Positions 16,417 through 24,458 of a stretch of 38,671 nucleotides of DNA are shown piece by piece (position 1 is the stretch's first letter; the number at the start of each line of letters is the position of its first letter). Both the position numbers and the translations under genes were made by a program. The notes under the pieces are model-generated. The model was given only the letters and a program-made list of their open reading frames with translations. It ran no database searches and was not told the origin of the DNA. The DNA comes from UBA6814 sp040753075 (GTDB taxonomy: Bacteria > Desulfobacterota > Desulfovibrionia > Desulfovibrionales > Desulfovibrionaceae), in the NCBI GenBank assembly GCA_040753075.1, contig JBFMHA010000027.1, positions 1 to 38,671 on the forward strand, read 5' to 3'.

Positions 16417-18417
16417 ATGCCGACCCGCAAAGAGCTTGCCAACGCCGTCCGCGCCCTGGCCATGGACGCCGTGCAGAAGGCCAAGTCCGGCCACCCCGGC
16501 GCCCCCCTGGGCATGGCCGACTTCACCGAGGTGCTCTACAACGACTTCGTGAAGCACAACCCGGCCAACCCGGCCTGGCCGGACCGCGACCGGGTGGTGC
16601 TCTCCAACGGCCACGCCTCCATGCTGCTCTACGCGGTGCTCCACCTCGCGGGCTACGACCTGTCCCTGGAGGACATCAAGGACTTCCGACAGTTCGGGTC
16701 CAAGACCCCGGGCCACCCGGAGCTGGGCCAGACCCCGGGCGTGGAGACCACCTCCGGCCCCCTGGGCCAGGGCATCGCCTGCGCCGTGGGCCTGGCCCTG
16801 GCCGAACGCACCCTGGCCGCCCAGTTCAACCGGCCGGACTTCCCGGTGGTGGACCACCACACCTGGGCGCTCCTGGGCGACGGCTGCCTCATGGAGGGCG
16901 TGTCCCACGAGGCCTGCTCCCTGGCCGGGACCCAGAAGCTGGGCAAGCTCATCGCCCTGTACGACGACAACGGCATCTCCATCGACGGCTGCGTGGACGG
17001 CTGGTTCACCGACGACACCCCGGCCCGGTTCCGGGCCTACGGCTGGCACGTCATTCCCGGCGTGGACGGACACGACCCCGAGGCCGTGCAGGCGGCCATC
17101 GCCGCGGCCAAGGCCGAGACCGAGCGGCCCAGCCTCGTCTGCCTCAAGACCGTCATCGGCTTCGGCGCGCCCGGGGTCTGCGGCACCTCCAAGTGCCACG
17201 GCTCGCCCCTGGGCGACGAGCAGATCGTCTGCGCCCGGAAGCAGCTCGACTGGCCCCACCCGCCCTTCTCCGTGCCCGCCGATATCTACGCGGGCTGGGA
17301 CGCCCGGCCCAGGGGCGCGGCCGCGGAGAACGCCTGGAACGACCTGTTCGCGGCCTACGCCAAGGCCCATCCGGACCTGGCCGCGCAGTTCCGCCGCCGC
17401 ATGGCCGGCAAGCTGCCCTCGGGCCTGGCCGCCACGGCCCTGGACCTGGCCGCCTCCCTGGCCTCGGCCGGCCCCATGGCCACCCGCAAGGCCTCGGGCA
17501 CGTGCCTGGCCGCCCTGGGCCCCGGCCTGCCCGAACTGGTGGGAGGCTCCGCGGACCTGGCCGGCTCCAACCTCACCCGCCGGCCCGACACCCGGGTCAT
17601 CGAGGCGGCGTCCCCGGACGGCGACTACCTGAACTACGGGGTGCGCGAGTTCGCCATGGGCTGCATCATGAACGGCCTGTCCCTGCACGGCGGGTTCATC
17701 CCCTACGGCGGCACCTTCCTGGTCTTCGCCGACTACATGCGCAGCGCCATGCGCATGGCCGCGCTCATGGGCCTCCGGGTGGCCTACGTGCTCACCCACG
17801 ACTCCATCGGCGTGGGCGAGGACGGCCCCACCCACCAGCCCGTGGAGCACACCGCCTCCCTGCGCCTCATCCCCAACCTCTCGGTCTGGAGGCCCGCTGA
17901 CGCGGCCGAAACCGCGACGGCCTGGACCGCGGCCATCACCCGCCAGGACGGCCCCACCGCCCTGGTCCTCTCCCGCCAGACCCTGCCGCCCCAGCCCCGC
18001 GACGCCGACGCCACCGAGGGCATGGCCCGCGGCGGCTACGTGCTGGCCCACTGCGCGGGCGAGCCCCAGGCCATCCTCCTGGCCACCGGCTCGGAAGTGG
18101 CCCTGGCCATGGACGCGGCCAAGCTGCTCGCGGACAAGGGCATCCGGGTGCGGGTGGTCTCCCTGCCCTGCCTCGACGTGTTCGCGGCCCAGCCCGCGGC
18201 GTACCGCAACGCGGTCCTGCCCCCCGCGGTCACCGCCCGGGTGGCGGTGGAGGCCGGCTCCACCGCCGGCTGGTGGCGGTTCGTGGGCTCCGGGGGACGG
18301 GTCGTGGGCCTGGACCGCTTCGGCGAGTCCGCCCCGAGCAAGGCCCTCTTCGCCCACTTCGGCTTCACTCCCGAGGCCGTGGCCCAGGCTGTGGAGGAAA
18401 CCCTGGCCGAGCAGTAA
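16417..18417 (+). CDS. tkt: Transketolase
   Basis: A 666-residue thiamine-diphosphate enzyme of the non-oxidative pentose phosphate pathway that transfers two-carbon ketol units between sugar phosphates. The N-terminal TPP domain has KSGHPGAPLGMADF (about 23-36) and GDGCLMEGVSHEA (about 153-165). The middle pyrimidine-binding domain has HDSIGVGEDGPTHQPVEH, and the C-terminal domain is complete to LAEQ. Size is normal. The start ATG has AAGGAG nine bases upstream. The upstream 253-bp gap separates it from the divergent radical-SAM pseudogene; no clear promoter was found there. No other pentose phosphate gene is adjacent. Confidence 0.97.
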   Translation: MPTRKELANAVRALAMDAVQKAKSGHPGAPLGMADFTEVLYNDFVKHNPANPAWPDRDRVVLSNGHASMLLYAVLHLAGYDLSLEDIKDFRQFGSKTPGHPELGQTPGVETTSGPLGQGIACAVGLALAERTLAAQFNRPDFPVVDHHTWALLGDGCLMEGVSHEACSLAGTQKLGKLIALYDDNGISIDGCVDGWFTDDTPARFRAYGWHVIPGVDGHDPEAVQAAIAAAKAETERPSLVCLKTVIGFGAPGVCGTSKCHGSPLGDEQIVCARKQLDWPHPPFSVPADIYAGWDARPRGAAAENAWNDLFAAYAKAHPDLAAQFRRRMAGKLPSGLAATALDLAASLASAGPMATRKASGTCLAALGPGLPELVGGSADLAGSNLTRRPDTRVIEAASPDGDYLNYGVREFAMGCIMNGLSLHGGFIPYGGTFLVFADYMRSAMRMAALMGLRVAYVLTHDSIGVGEDGPTHQPVEHTASLRLIPNLSVWRPADAAETATAWTAAITRQDGPTALVLSRQTLPPQPRDADATEGMARGGYVLAHCAGEPQAILLATGSEVALAMDAAKLLADKGIRVRVVSLPCLDVFAAQPAAYRNAVLPPAVTARVAVEAGSTAGWWRFVGSGGRVVGLDRFGESAPSKALFAHFGFTPEAVAQAVEETLAEQ

Positions 18418-18441
18418 GGAATCGCTGTCGAAAAACAAAAT

Positions 18442-18471
18442 TTGACGTTTTTGCCACGCCCGTGGCATACT
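18442..18471 (+). promoter_or_regulatory. Promoter candidate with embedded inverted repeat, upstream of the 50-residue protein
   Basis: TTGACG (18442-18447), 18-bp spacer, CATACT (18466-18471). Inside the spacer sits a perfect inverted repeat GCCACG-CC-CGTGGC (18453-18466), well placed to act as an operator. The binding protein is unknown. Confidence 0.5.
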
Positions 18472-18512
18472 CTTGCGTTTTGCCATGGACGGGTGTACCT
18501 GAAGTGATCTTC

Positions 18513-18547
18513 TCGCGCCGCAGACTCCGGGGAGGTCTGCGGCGCGA
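18513..18547 (+). promoter_or_regulatory. 13-bp perfect hairpin in the leader of the small gene at 18565
   Basis: TCGCGCCGCAGAC (18513-18525) pairs perfectly with GTCTGCGGCGCGA (18535-18547) around a 9-nt loop. No T run follows, so it is not a terminator of normal type. It ends about 7 nt before the SD (GGGAGGGG) of the small gene and could protect the mRNA or modulate translation. Confidence 0.6.
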
Positions 18548-18564
18548 CTCCAGGGAGGGGAGCC

Positions 18565-18717
18565 ATGACCTTGAAGCCGCTCAACGACAAGGAACGCGAG
18601 AGCCTTGAACAGATCATCAGCCTGCTGACCCGGAAGGGCCAGAACCAGGCGGCCGGCAGCCAGGACAAGGCCGGCCAGGCCAACCGCCAGCTCAAGAACG
18701 CCACCCGCAGCATCTAG
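18565..18717 (+). CDS. 50-residue hydrophilic protein, unknown function
   Basis: The ATG at 18565 is preceded by a strong SD (GGGAGGGGAGCC). The product starts MTLKPLNDKERESLEQIISL, likely one amphipathic helix (about 7-23), followed by a polar Gln/Gly/Ala-rich tail ending KNATRSI. No membrane segment or cysteine. Its own promoter candidate, a promoter-embedded palindrome and a 13-bp leader hairpin suggest a regulated, genuinely expressed gene. I do not recognise the family. It lies in the same direction as tkt and fmdB but is separated from both. Confidence 0.65.
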   Translation: MTLKPLNDKERESLEQIISLLTRKGQNQAAGSQDKAGQANRQLKNATRSI

Positions 18718-18736
18718 CCCGGTGTTCCGCTCCGCC

Positions 18737-18755
18737 CCCCGGCCCTGGGCCGGGG
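18737..18755 (+). terminator. Short GC hairpin after the small gene
   Basis: CCCCGGCC-CTG-GGCCGGGG forms an 8-bp perfect stem 20 nt after the stop at 18717. No T run follows, so it is at best a weak or factor-assisted terminator. Confidence 0.35.
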
Positions 18756-18825
18756 CCGGCTTCACCCCCGCCAGCCGGGGCTTCGCTGAGTTGTCGTCCT
18801 CGCCCGGCCCAGTCCTCGCCACATC

Positions 18826-18853
18826 TTGACACGCACTCTCCGCAGGCTATCCT
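18826..18853 (+). promoter_or_regulatory. Promoter candidate for the FmdB-type gene
   Basis: TTGACA (18826-18831), 16-bp spacer, TATCCT (18848-18853), 22 bp upstream of the ATG at 18876. Confidence 0.5.
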
Positions 18854-18875
18854 GGACCAACACGAGGAGCCTTCC

Positions 18876-19124
18876 ATGCCCATGTACCAATACCGCTGCC
18901 AGTACTGCGGCATCCCCTTCGAGGAGCTGGTCTCCCTGTCCGGCCCCAACCCGCCCTGCCCGCGCTGCGGCTGCCCCCACACCATGAAGCTCATGTCCGC
19001 CTGCCTGTCCAAGACCGGCGGCCCGGATCCGGTCAAGCGCCTCATGGCCCAACGCACCGCCCGCAAGAACGGCGATCCCGTGGGCGGCTGCGGCTCCGGC
19101 GGCTCCGGCGGCGGCTTCCGTTGA
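18876..19124 (+). CDS. FmdB-family zinc-ribbon protein
   Basis: An 82-residue protein starting MPMYQYRCQYCGIPFEEL, the FmdB/CxxC zinc-ribbon signature. The zinc ligands are Cys8, Cys11, Cys28 and Cys31. The tail is Gly/Ser-rich (GGCGSGGSGGGFR) as in many members. FmdB-like proteins are small, presumed regulatory or metal-binding; the precise role is not known. The start ATG has GAGGAG upstream. It is monocistronic, with a promoter candidate just upstream and a strong terminator downstream. Confidence 0.92.
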   Translation: MPMYQYRCQYCGIPFEELVSLSGPNPPCPRCGCPHTMKLMSACLSKTGGPDPVKRLMAQRTARKNGDPVGGCGSGGSGGGFR

Positions 19125-19164
19125 GGCTAGTCCCTCCTCCGCCGGTCCGGCGGAACGCAAAAAC

Positions 19165-19196
19165 AAAGACGGGCGGTCTGCGGACCGCCCGTCTTT
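19165..19196. terminator. Bidirectional rho-independent terminator between fmdB-type gene and putA
   Basis: AAAGACGGGCGGTC pairs perfectly with GACCGCCCGTCTTT around a TGCG loop, with T-rich runs on both strands. It serves the converging genes at 18876-19124 (plus) and 19221-22229 (minus). Confidence 0.94.
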
Positions 19197-19220
19197 TCTT
19201 TCCAGGCCCCGCCTCCGCGG

Positions 19221-22200
19221 CTACACCCAGTCGTCGTCCTCGGCGATGGGAGTGAAGCCGCGGCGCATGGTGTTCTCGGTGACGGTCACGGGGTCCATGA
19301 ACTGGAGCAGGTAGTCCGGGCCGCCGGCCTTGGAGCCGATGCCCGAGAGCTTGTACCCGCCGAAGGGATGGCGCTCCACCAGCGCGCCCACGCTGTTGCG
19401 GTTGAGGTAGAGGTTGCCGCACTCGAACTCCCGCCGCGCCTTTTCCAGATGCCCCGGGGAGCGGGAGAACACCGCGCCGGTGAGGGCGAAGCGGGTGGAG
19501 TTGGCCCAGGCGATGGCCTGGTCGAAGTCCTTGGCGCGCATCACCGCCAGCACCGGGCCGAAGACCTCCTCCTGGGCGATGCGGTGCTCGGGGGTTATGC
19601 CGTCGACGATGGTGAGGGGGACCCAGCAGGAGTCGTCCTCCACCCGGGCGGGCATCTTCCGGAGCAGGACGCGGCCTTCCCGGGCGGCCAGGTCCACGTA
19701 TTCCATGATCTTGCGCTTGGCGGCCTTGTCCGCCACCGGCCCCATGGAGTTGGCCGGATCCTCGGCGGACCCCAGCTTGAGGGAGTCGGCCGCCGCCGCC
19801 AGGCGGCGCACGAAGGTGTCGTAGACCGCATCGAGCACGATGACCCGGGAGCAGGCCGAGCACTTCTGGCCCTGGAACCCGAAGGCCGAGTACAGGACAC
19901 CGGCCACGGCCTCGTCCAACTCCGCGTCGTCGTCCACGATGATGGCGTTCTTGCCGCCCATCTCGGCCACCACCTTCTTCACGTGGTCCTGGCCCGGCGC
20001 GGGCTCGGCCGCGTTCCGGATGATGCGCAGGCCGGTCTCCACCGAGCCGGTGAAGGCGACCGCGTGGACGTCCTTGTGGCCCACCAGGGCGTCGCCCATG
20101 ACCGAGCCGCGGCCAGGCAGGTAAGTGAACACGCCGTCGGGCAGGCCGGCTTCCCGGAAGAGCTCCGCCAGGCACCAGCCCACCCGCGAGGCCAGGCCCG
20201 AAGGCTTGTAGAGCACGCAGTTGCCGGTGACGATGGCCGCCGCGGCCATGCCGCAGGAAATGGCCAGGGGGAAGTTCCAGGGCGCGATGACCGCGGCCAG
20301 GCCCTTGGGCCGATAGAGGTAGTGGGACAGCTCGCCCGGGGCGCGGCCCATGCGGCGGGGCGAGGCCAGGCGCAGCATCTCCCGGCCGTAGTACTCCAGG
20401 AAGTCGATGGCCTCGGCCACGTCGGCGTGAGCCTGGTCCCACTGCTTGCCCACTTCCACCACCTGCCAGGCCGACAGTTCGTAGATGCGGCGGCGGGCCA
20501 GGTCCGCGGCCCGGAAGAGCACGTCGGCGCGCTGCTGCGCCGGGGTGGCGCGCCAGGCCGGGAACGCGGCCTTGGCCGCGGCCACGGCGGCCTCGACCTC
20601 GGGCAGGCCGGCCTGGTGGACCCGGGCCACGATCTCCGAGGTGCGGGCCGGGTTGTAGGAATCCAGGAGGTCGCCGGTGCGCACCTCCTTGCCGCCGATG
20701 AGCAGGGGAAGCTCCCCGCCCATTTTGGCCCGGACCGCGGCCAGCGCCTGGGGGAAGGCGGCCCGGACCTCGGGCAGGGTGAAGTCCGCCGGGGCCTCGT
20801 TGGCGAAGGGCGGCAGGCCGGCGGCCGCGGGCCGGGGCGCGGGCCGTTCCCGGCGGGCGCGATCGGCCGCGTCCTGGGGGTCCTCCAGGAGCCGGGCCAT
20901 GTCCGCCTCGCCGGCAAAGGACTGGCGCAGGAAGCTCTCGTTGGCCGTGTTCTCCAGCAGGCGGCGCACCAGGTAGGCCATGCCCGGGATGAGCTGGCCG
21001 TAGGGGCAGTAGAGCCGCACCCGGCCGGCCACGTTCCGGAGCCCCTTGCGCACCGGCTCGGCCATGCCGTAGAGCACCTGGAACTCGTAGCGGTCCTCGG
21101 CCACGCCCAGGGCGCGGGCGATCTCCATGACCGCGGCGATGGTGCGCACGTTGTGCGAGCCGCAGGCCAGGCGCACCAGGTCGGCGTTCTCCAGGAGGAA
21201 CGCCGCGGTGCGCTCGTAGCAGGCGTCGGTCTCGGCCTTGTGGGTCCACACCGGCACCGGCCAGCCGTTCTGCTTGGCGCGCACGGTCTCGTAATCCCAG
21301 TACGCGCCCTTGACCAGGCGCACGGTGATGGGGAGCTTCTCCTGGCGGGCCCAGTGGACCAGCTCCCGGGCGTCCTGATCGGTGGACGTGAGGTAGGTCT
21401 GGAGCACCACGGCCAGGTGCGGCCAGTCGCGCAGCTCGGGGGATGCGCGCAGGCGCCTGTAGAGTTCGAGGGTGATCTCCTTGTAGTCCAGGGACTCCAT
21501 GTCGATGCACGCCGCGCCGCCCAGGTCGCGGACCTTGGCCAGGACCTTCATCAGGCGCTTGGCGATGCCGTCCACCGAGCCGGCCAGATCCCGGGCCTTG
21601 AGCTGGGAGCAGAAGCCGGTGGGCTTGACCGAGAGGTTGAGCATGGGCTCCGAGCCCCAGTCCAGGCGTCCCGAGCCGTTGCCCAGCGGGCTCCACTTGG
21701 CCATGGCGCGGCCCAGCCCGTCCAGGAGATCCAGGTGCTCCTCCAGGCGCGCGTCGGCCTCGGCCTCGCTCACCGTGGCCTCGCCCAGCACGTCGATGGT
21801 GAAGGCGAAGCCGTCCTTGCGCAGCTTCTCGATGTTCTTGACCGCCTCGGCCGCGGTCTCGCCCACGATGAACTGGCGTCCCATGCCCTCGATGTTGGAG
21901 CGGATGCCCTTGGCCATGAGCCCGGTCCCCAGCCTGCCGGCCAGGCCCGCGGCCTTGAGGCCCGCGGCCATGACCGGGGGCAGGCCGCCGTCCTCGCCCG
22001 CGAAGTACTCCTCGATGTGCCGGGTCAGGGACTCGGTGGTGGTGAGGGTGGGCAGCACGTCCACGAAGCGGAAGAGCTTCACCTTGAAGTCCTCGTGCTG
22101 CATGGCCCAGTCCATGACCTTGCCGCTCCACCATCCCTTGTTGAAGATGGAGGGGGCCTCGCCGCGGATGCTCTGGAAGAACTCCCTGCCGCGGGCCTGG

Positions 22201-22229
22201 ATCTTGGGGTCGAGGCGCTTGAGATCCAT
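19221..22229 (-). CDS. putA: PutA, bifunctional proline dehydrogenase / P5C dehydrogenase
   Basis: A 1002-residue enzyme oxidising proline to glutamate in two steps (FAD-dependent, then NAD-dependent). The proline dehydrogenase barrel occupies about 60-440, with RLVKGAYWDYETVRAKQNG and YCPYGQLIPGMAYLVRRLLEN. The aldehyde dehydrogenase half (about 500-985) has the catalytic-Cys motif GFQGQKCSACSRVIV and the Glu motif AEMGGKNAIIV. It is the short PutA type of about 1000 residues without the ribbon-helix-helix DNA-binding domain, so it cannot self-repress as E. coli PutA does. The ATG at 22227-22229 has AGGAGTAG, which includes the stop of the Lrp gene 3 nt upstream; the two are one operon. Confidence 0.97.
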   Translation of the reverse strand: MDLKRLDPKIQARGREFFQSIRGEAPSIFNKGWWSGKVMDWAMQHEDFKVKLFRFVDVLPTLTTTESLTRHIEEYFAGEDGGLPPVMAAGLKAAGLAGRLGTGLMAKGIRSNIEGMGRQFIVGETAAEAVKNIEKLRKDGFAFTIDVLGEATVSEAEADARLEEHLDLLDGLGRAMAKWSPLGNGSGRLDWGSEPMLNLSVKPTGFCSQLKARDLAGSVDGIAKRLMKVLAKVRDLGGAACIDMESLDYKEITLELYRRLRASPELRDWPHLAVVLQTYLTSTDQDARELVHWARQEKLPITVRLVKGAYWDYETVRAKQNGWPVPVWTHKAETDACYERTAAFLLENADLVRLACGSHNVRTIAAVMEIARALGVAEDRYEFQVLYGMAEPVRKGLRNVAGRVRLYCPYGQLIPGMAYLVRRLLENTANESFLRQSFAGEADMARLLEDPQDAADRARRERPAPRPAAAGLPPFANEAPADFTLPEVRAAFPQALAAVRAKMGGELPLLIGGKEVRTGDLLDSYNPARTSEIVARVHQAGLPEVEAAVAAAKAAFPAWRATPAQQRADVLFRAADLARRRIYELSAWQVVEVGKQWDQAHADVAEAIDFLEYYGREMLRLASPRRMGRAPGELSHYLYRPKGLAAVIAPWNFPLAISCGMAAAAIVTGNCVLYKPSGLASRVGWCLAELFREAGLPDGVFTYLPGRGSVMGDALVGHKDVHAVAFTGSVETGLRIIRNAAEPAPGQDHVKKVVAEMGGKNAIIVDDDAELDEAVAGVLYSAFGFQGQKCSACSRVIVLDAVYDTFVRRLAAAADSLKLGSAEDPANSMGPVADKAAKRKIMEYVDLAAREGRVLLRKMPARVEDDSCWVPLTIVDGITPEHRIAQEEVFGPVLAVMRAKDFDQAIAWANSTRFALTGAVFSRSPGHLEKARREFECGNLYLNRNSVGALVERHPFGGYKLSGIGSKAGGPDYLLQFMDPVTVTENTMRRGFTPIAEDDDWV

Positions 22230-22232
22230 TCT

Positions 22233-22724
22233 CTACTCCTTGGCGTCGGGTTCGTCGGCCTGGGCGATGGGCAGGCCCAGGGTTTCCTTGACCGTGGTGA
22301 GCACGATGGTGGTGCGGGTGTCGCGCACTTCGGGCACGCGGCCGAACCGCTTGAGCAGGCGCGAAAGATGTTCGGTGTCCGCCACCCGGACCTTGAGCAG
22401 GTAGCAGTCCTGCCCCGCGGTATGGTGGACCTCCAGGACCTCGGGGATGTCGGCCAGGTCCTGGCCGGACTCCACCGAGCCCACGGGCTCCTCGGTGCGC
22501 ACGAAGGTGAAGCAGGTGAGCCCCAAATCCAGGGCCTTGGGGTTGACCCGGGCGTGGTAGCCCAGGATGACCCCCCGCTTCTCCAGCTTGCGGATGCGCT
22601 CCAGCACGGCCGAGGGGGCCATGCCGATGCGCCGGGCGATCTCCGCGTTGGGGGTGCGGGCGTCGGCCTGGAGCATGTCCAGGATGCGCAGGTCTACGCT
22701 GTCGAGTTCTGATTTTCCGTTCAT
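22233..22724 (-). CDS. Lrp/AsnC-family regulator of the putA operon
   Basis: A 163-residue Lrp/AsnC protein: HTH at about 10-60 (ILDMLQADARTPNAEIARRIG, then APSAVLERIRKLEKRGVI) and an AsnC-type ligand/dimer domain (about 68-150, with AGQDCYLLKVRVADTEHL). It is co-transcribed with putA, so it probably senses proline or another amino acid and activates proline catabolism. The start ATG at 22722-22724 has no SD, and the predicted transcription start falls at the ATG itself, so translation may be leaderless. An inverted repeat overlaps the -35, suggesting autoregulation. Confidence 0.93.
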   Translation of the reverse strand: MNGKSELDSVDLRILDMLQADARTPNAEIARRIGMAPSAVLERIRKLEKRGVILGYHARVNPKALDLGLTCFTFVRTEEPVGSVESGQDLADIPEVLEVHHTAGQDCYLLKVRVADTEHLSRLLKRFGRVPEVRDTRTTIVLTTVKETLGLPIAQADEPDAKE

Positions 22725-22730
22725 CGGCAG

Positions 22731-22760
22731 ATTAAAATTCGTTTATTCGGCCGATGTCAA
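22731..22760 (-). promoter_or_regulatory. Sigma-70-type promoter for lrp-putA
   Basis: Minus strand: perfect -35 TTGACA (22755-22760), 18-bp spacer, -10 TTTAAT (22731-22736). The start site is expected at about 22724, coinciding with the A of the lrp ATG. Confidence 0.7.
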
Positions 22761-22774
22761 GAACGATGTTCTTG
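22758..22774. promoter_or_regulatory. Inverted repeat overlapping the lrp -35 element
   Basis: CAAGAAC-GAT-GTTCTTG is a perfect 7-bp inverted repeat with a 3-bp centre. Its edge overlaps the -35 hexamer, a good position for an autoregulatory Lrp-type operator. The bound protein is inferred. Confidence 0.6.
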
Positions 22775-22840
22775 AAAGGGGCAGGACGACGCAGGAGAAG
22801 CCCCCCCCGAGCGGGCCGGAGAAAGCCGGGAGGGGCGGGT

Positions 22841-24400
22841 TTAGTGGCCTGCGTCCGCGCCGGGGGGCGCGCCCACGGGCGGACGGCGCATGATCCAGAT
22901 GAGGCCCATGAGCCCGACGAAGATGAGCGCCTGCGCGAGGAAGGCGTCGGCATAGGCCAGGGCCGCGGCCTGGCGGTTCATTTCCCGGTAGATGGCGCCC
23001 AGGGCCAGGCCGGTGGTGTCCGCGAACTCCCCGAGCCTGGCCGCGAGCTGGGAGGCCAGGGCGTCAAGGCGCAGGCTGAATCCCGGGTCGAGCGGGCTCA
23101 TGTGCTCGGAGAGCACGCTGTGGTGGTGCTGGGTGCGGCGGGCCAGCAGGGTGGTGACGAAGGCCACGCCGAAGGACCCGCCCAGGTTGCGCAGCAGGTT
23201 GTAGATGGCCGAGGCGTTGTTCATCTGCTCCCGGGGCACCGTGGCCATGGTGGCGAAGGTCACGGCCACGAAGAAGAAGGGCATGCCCAGCCCCTGGATG
23301 ATGCGGCCGGTGACCGCGGTGGCGAAGTCGATGTGCAGGGTGAACCCGGACATGTAGTACAGGGACCAGGCGGTGACGCCCATGCCCACGCCGATGAGCA
23401 GCCGCGCGTCCAGGCGCTGGGTGAGCTTGCCCACCACCGGCATGACCAGGATGGCCAGGCAGCCGCCCGGACCCAGCACCACCCCGGCCAGGTAGGCGGT
23501 GTAGCCCATGAGGGTCTGCAGGAACAGGGGAAGGAGCACGATGGACCCGAAGAAGGCGAAGAAGCCCATGAACATGAACAGGTTGCCCATGGCGAAACTG
23601 CGGTTGGCGAACGCCCGCAGGTTGAGGATCGGCCGCTCGTGGGCCAGCTCCCAGAACACCAGGGCCACCAGGCAGACCGCGGCCACGGCCGAGAGGGCCA
23701 CGATGAATCCGGAATTGAACCAGTCCTCTATCTGGCCCTTGTCCAGCACGATCTGCAGGCTGCCGATGCCCAGACAGAGCAGGGCCAGGCCCACGTAGTC
23801 CACCTTCTCGCCGCTGGCCCGGCGCTCCATGTAGTCCGGATCGTGCACGAACGCCCAGTTCATGGCCAGGGCCAGGATGCCGATGGGCAGGTTGATGTAG
23901 AAGATCCAGCGCCAGGAATACGCGTCCGTGAGCCAGCCCCCGAGCAGCGGGCCCAGGATGGGGCCCACCACCACGCCCATGCCGAACACGGCCATGGCCA
24001 TGCCCCGCTCGTGGGGCGGGAAGGTCTCCAGGAGGATGGCCTGGGACATGGGCTGCAGCCCGCCGCCGCCCACCCCCTGGATGACCCGGAAGAACACGAG
24101 CTGGGCCAGGCTGGTGGCCGCGCCGCAGAGCAGGGAGCTCACGGTGAAGAGCACCAGGGAGGCCAGGAGGTAGCGCTTGCGGCCCATGAACCGGGCCAGC
24201 CAGCCGCTCATGGGGATGACCACCGCGTTGGCCACCAGGTAGGAGGTGAGCACCCAGGTCACCTCCTCCTGGCCCGCGGACAGGCTGCCCCGCATGTGGT
24301 CCAGGGCCACGTTGGCCACCGAGGTGTCCAGGATCTCGATGAGGGTGGGGATCATCACCGACAGGGTGATGATCCACTTGTTGACCTGGCGGGGCGGCAT
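22841..24400 (-). CDS. emrB: EmrB-type MFS efflux pump (DHA2 family, 14 helices)
   Basis: A 519-residue inner-membrane proton antiporter. The DHA2 family features are visible: LDTSVANVALDHM near the start (helix 1), WVLTSYLVANAVVIP, MGRKRYLL (motif A-like loop) and GPILGPLLGGWL (motif C). About fourteen helices are expected. It pairs with the membrane-fusion protein EmrA encoded immediately upstream (58 nt between genes) and exports hydrophobic compounds via an outer-membrane channel not found here. The start ATG at 24398-24400 has only a weak SD (GAGG). Confidence 0.94.
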   Translation of the reverse strand: MPPRQVNKWIITLSVMIPTLIEILDTSVANVALDHMRGSLSAGQEEVTWVLTSYLVANAVVIPMSGWLARFMGRKRYLLASLVLFTVSSLLCGAATSLAQLVFFRVIQGVGGGGLQPMSQAILLETFPPHERGMAMAVFGMGVVVGPILGPLLGGWLTDAYSWRWIFYINLPIGILALAMNWAFVHDPDYMERRASGEKVDYVGLALLCLGIGSLQIVLDKGQIEDWFNSGFIVALSAVAAVCLVALVFWELAHERPILNLRAFANRSFAMGNLFMFMGFFAFFGSIVLLPLFLQTLMGYTAYLAGVVLGPGGCLAILVMPVVGKLTQRLDARLLIGVGMGVTAWSLYYMSGFTLHIDFATAVTGRIIQGLGMPFFFVAVTFATMATVPREQMNNASAIYNLLRNLGGSFGVAFVTTLLARRTQHHHSVLSEHMSPLDPGFSLRLDALASQLAARLGEFADTTGLALGAIYREMNRQAAALAYADAFLAQALIFVGLMGLIWIMRRPPVGAPPGADAGH

Positions 24401-24458
24401 GGCTCGGGGCCTCTTCGTCTGCCTTCGGGCTGCCGGGCGGCGGAGCGTCGCGCCCGGC

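Noticed and set aside
18463..18476. Sigma-54-like TGGCAT/TTGCG upstream of the 50-residue gene
   Set aside because: The spacing between GG and GC is nine bases instead of ten; the sigma-70-type reading is better.
19368..22712. Very long plus-strand frame opposite putA and lrp
   Set aside because: Low-complexity translation; putA on the other strand has clear catalytic motifs over the whole span.
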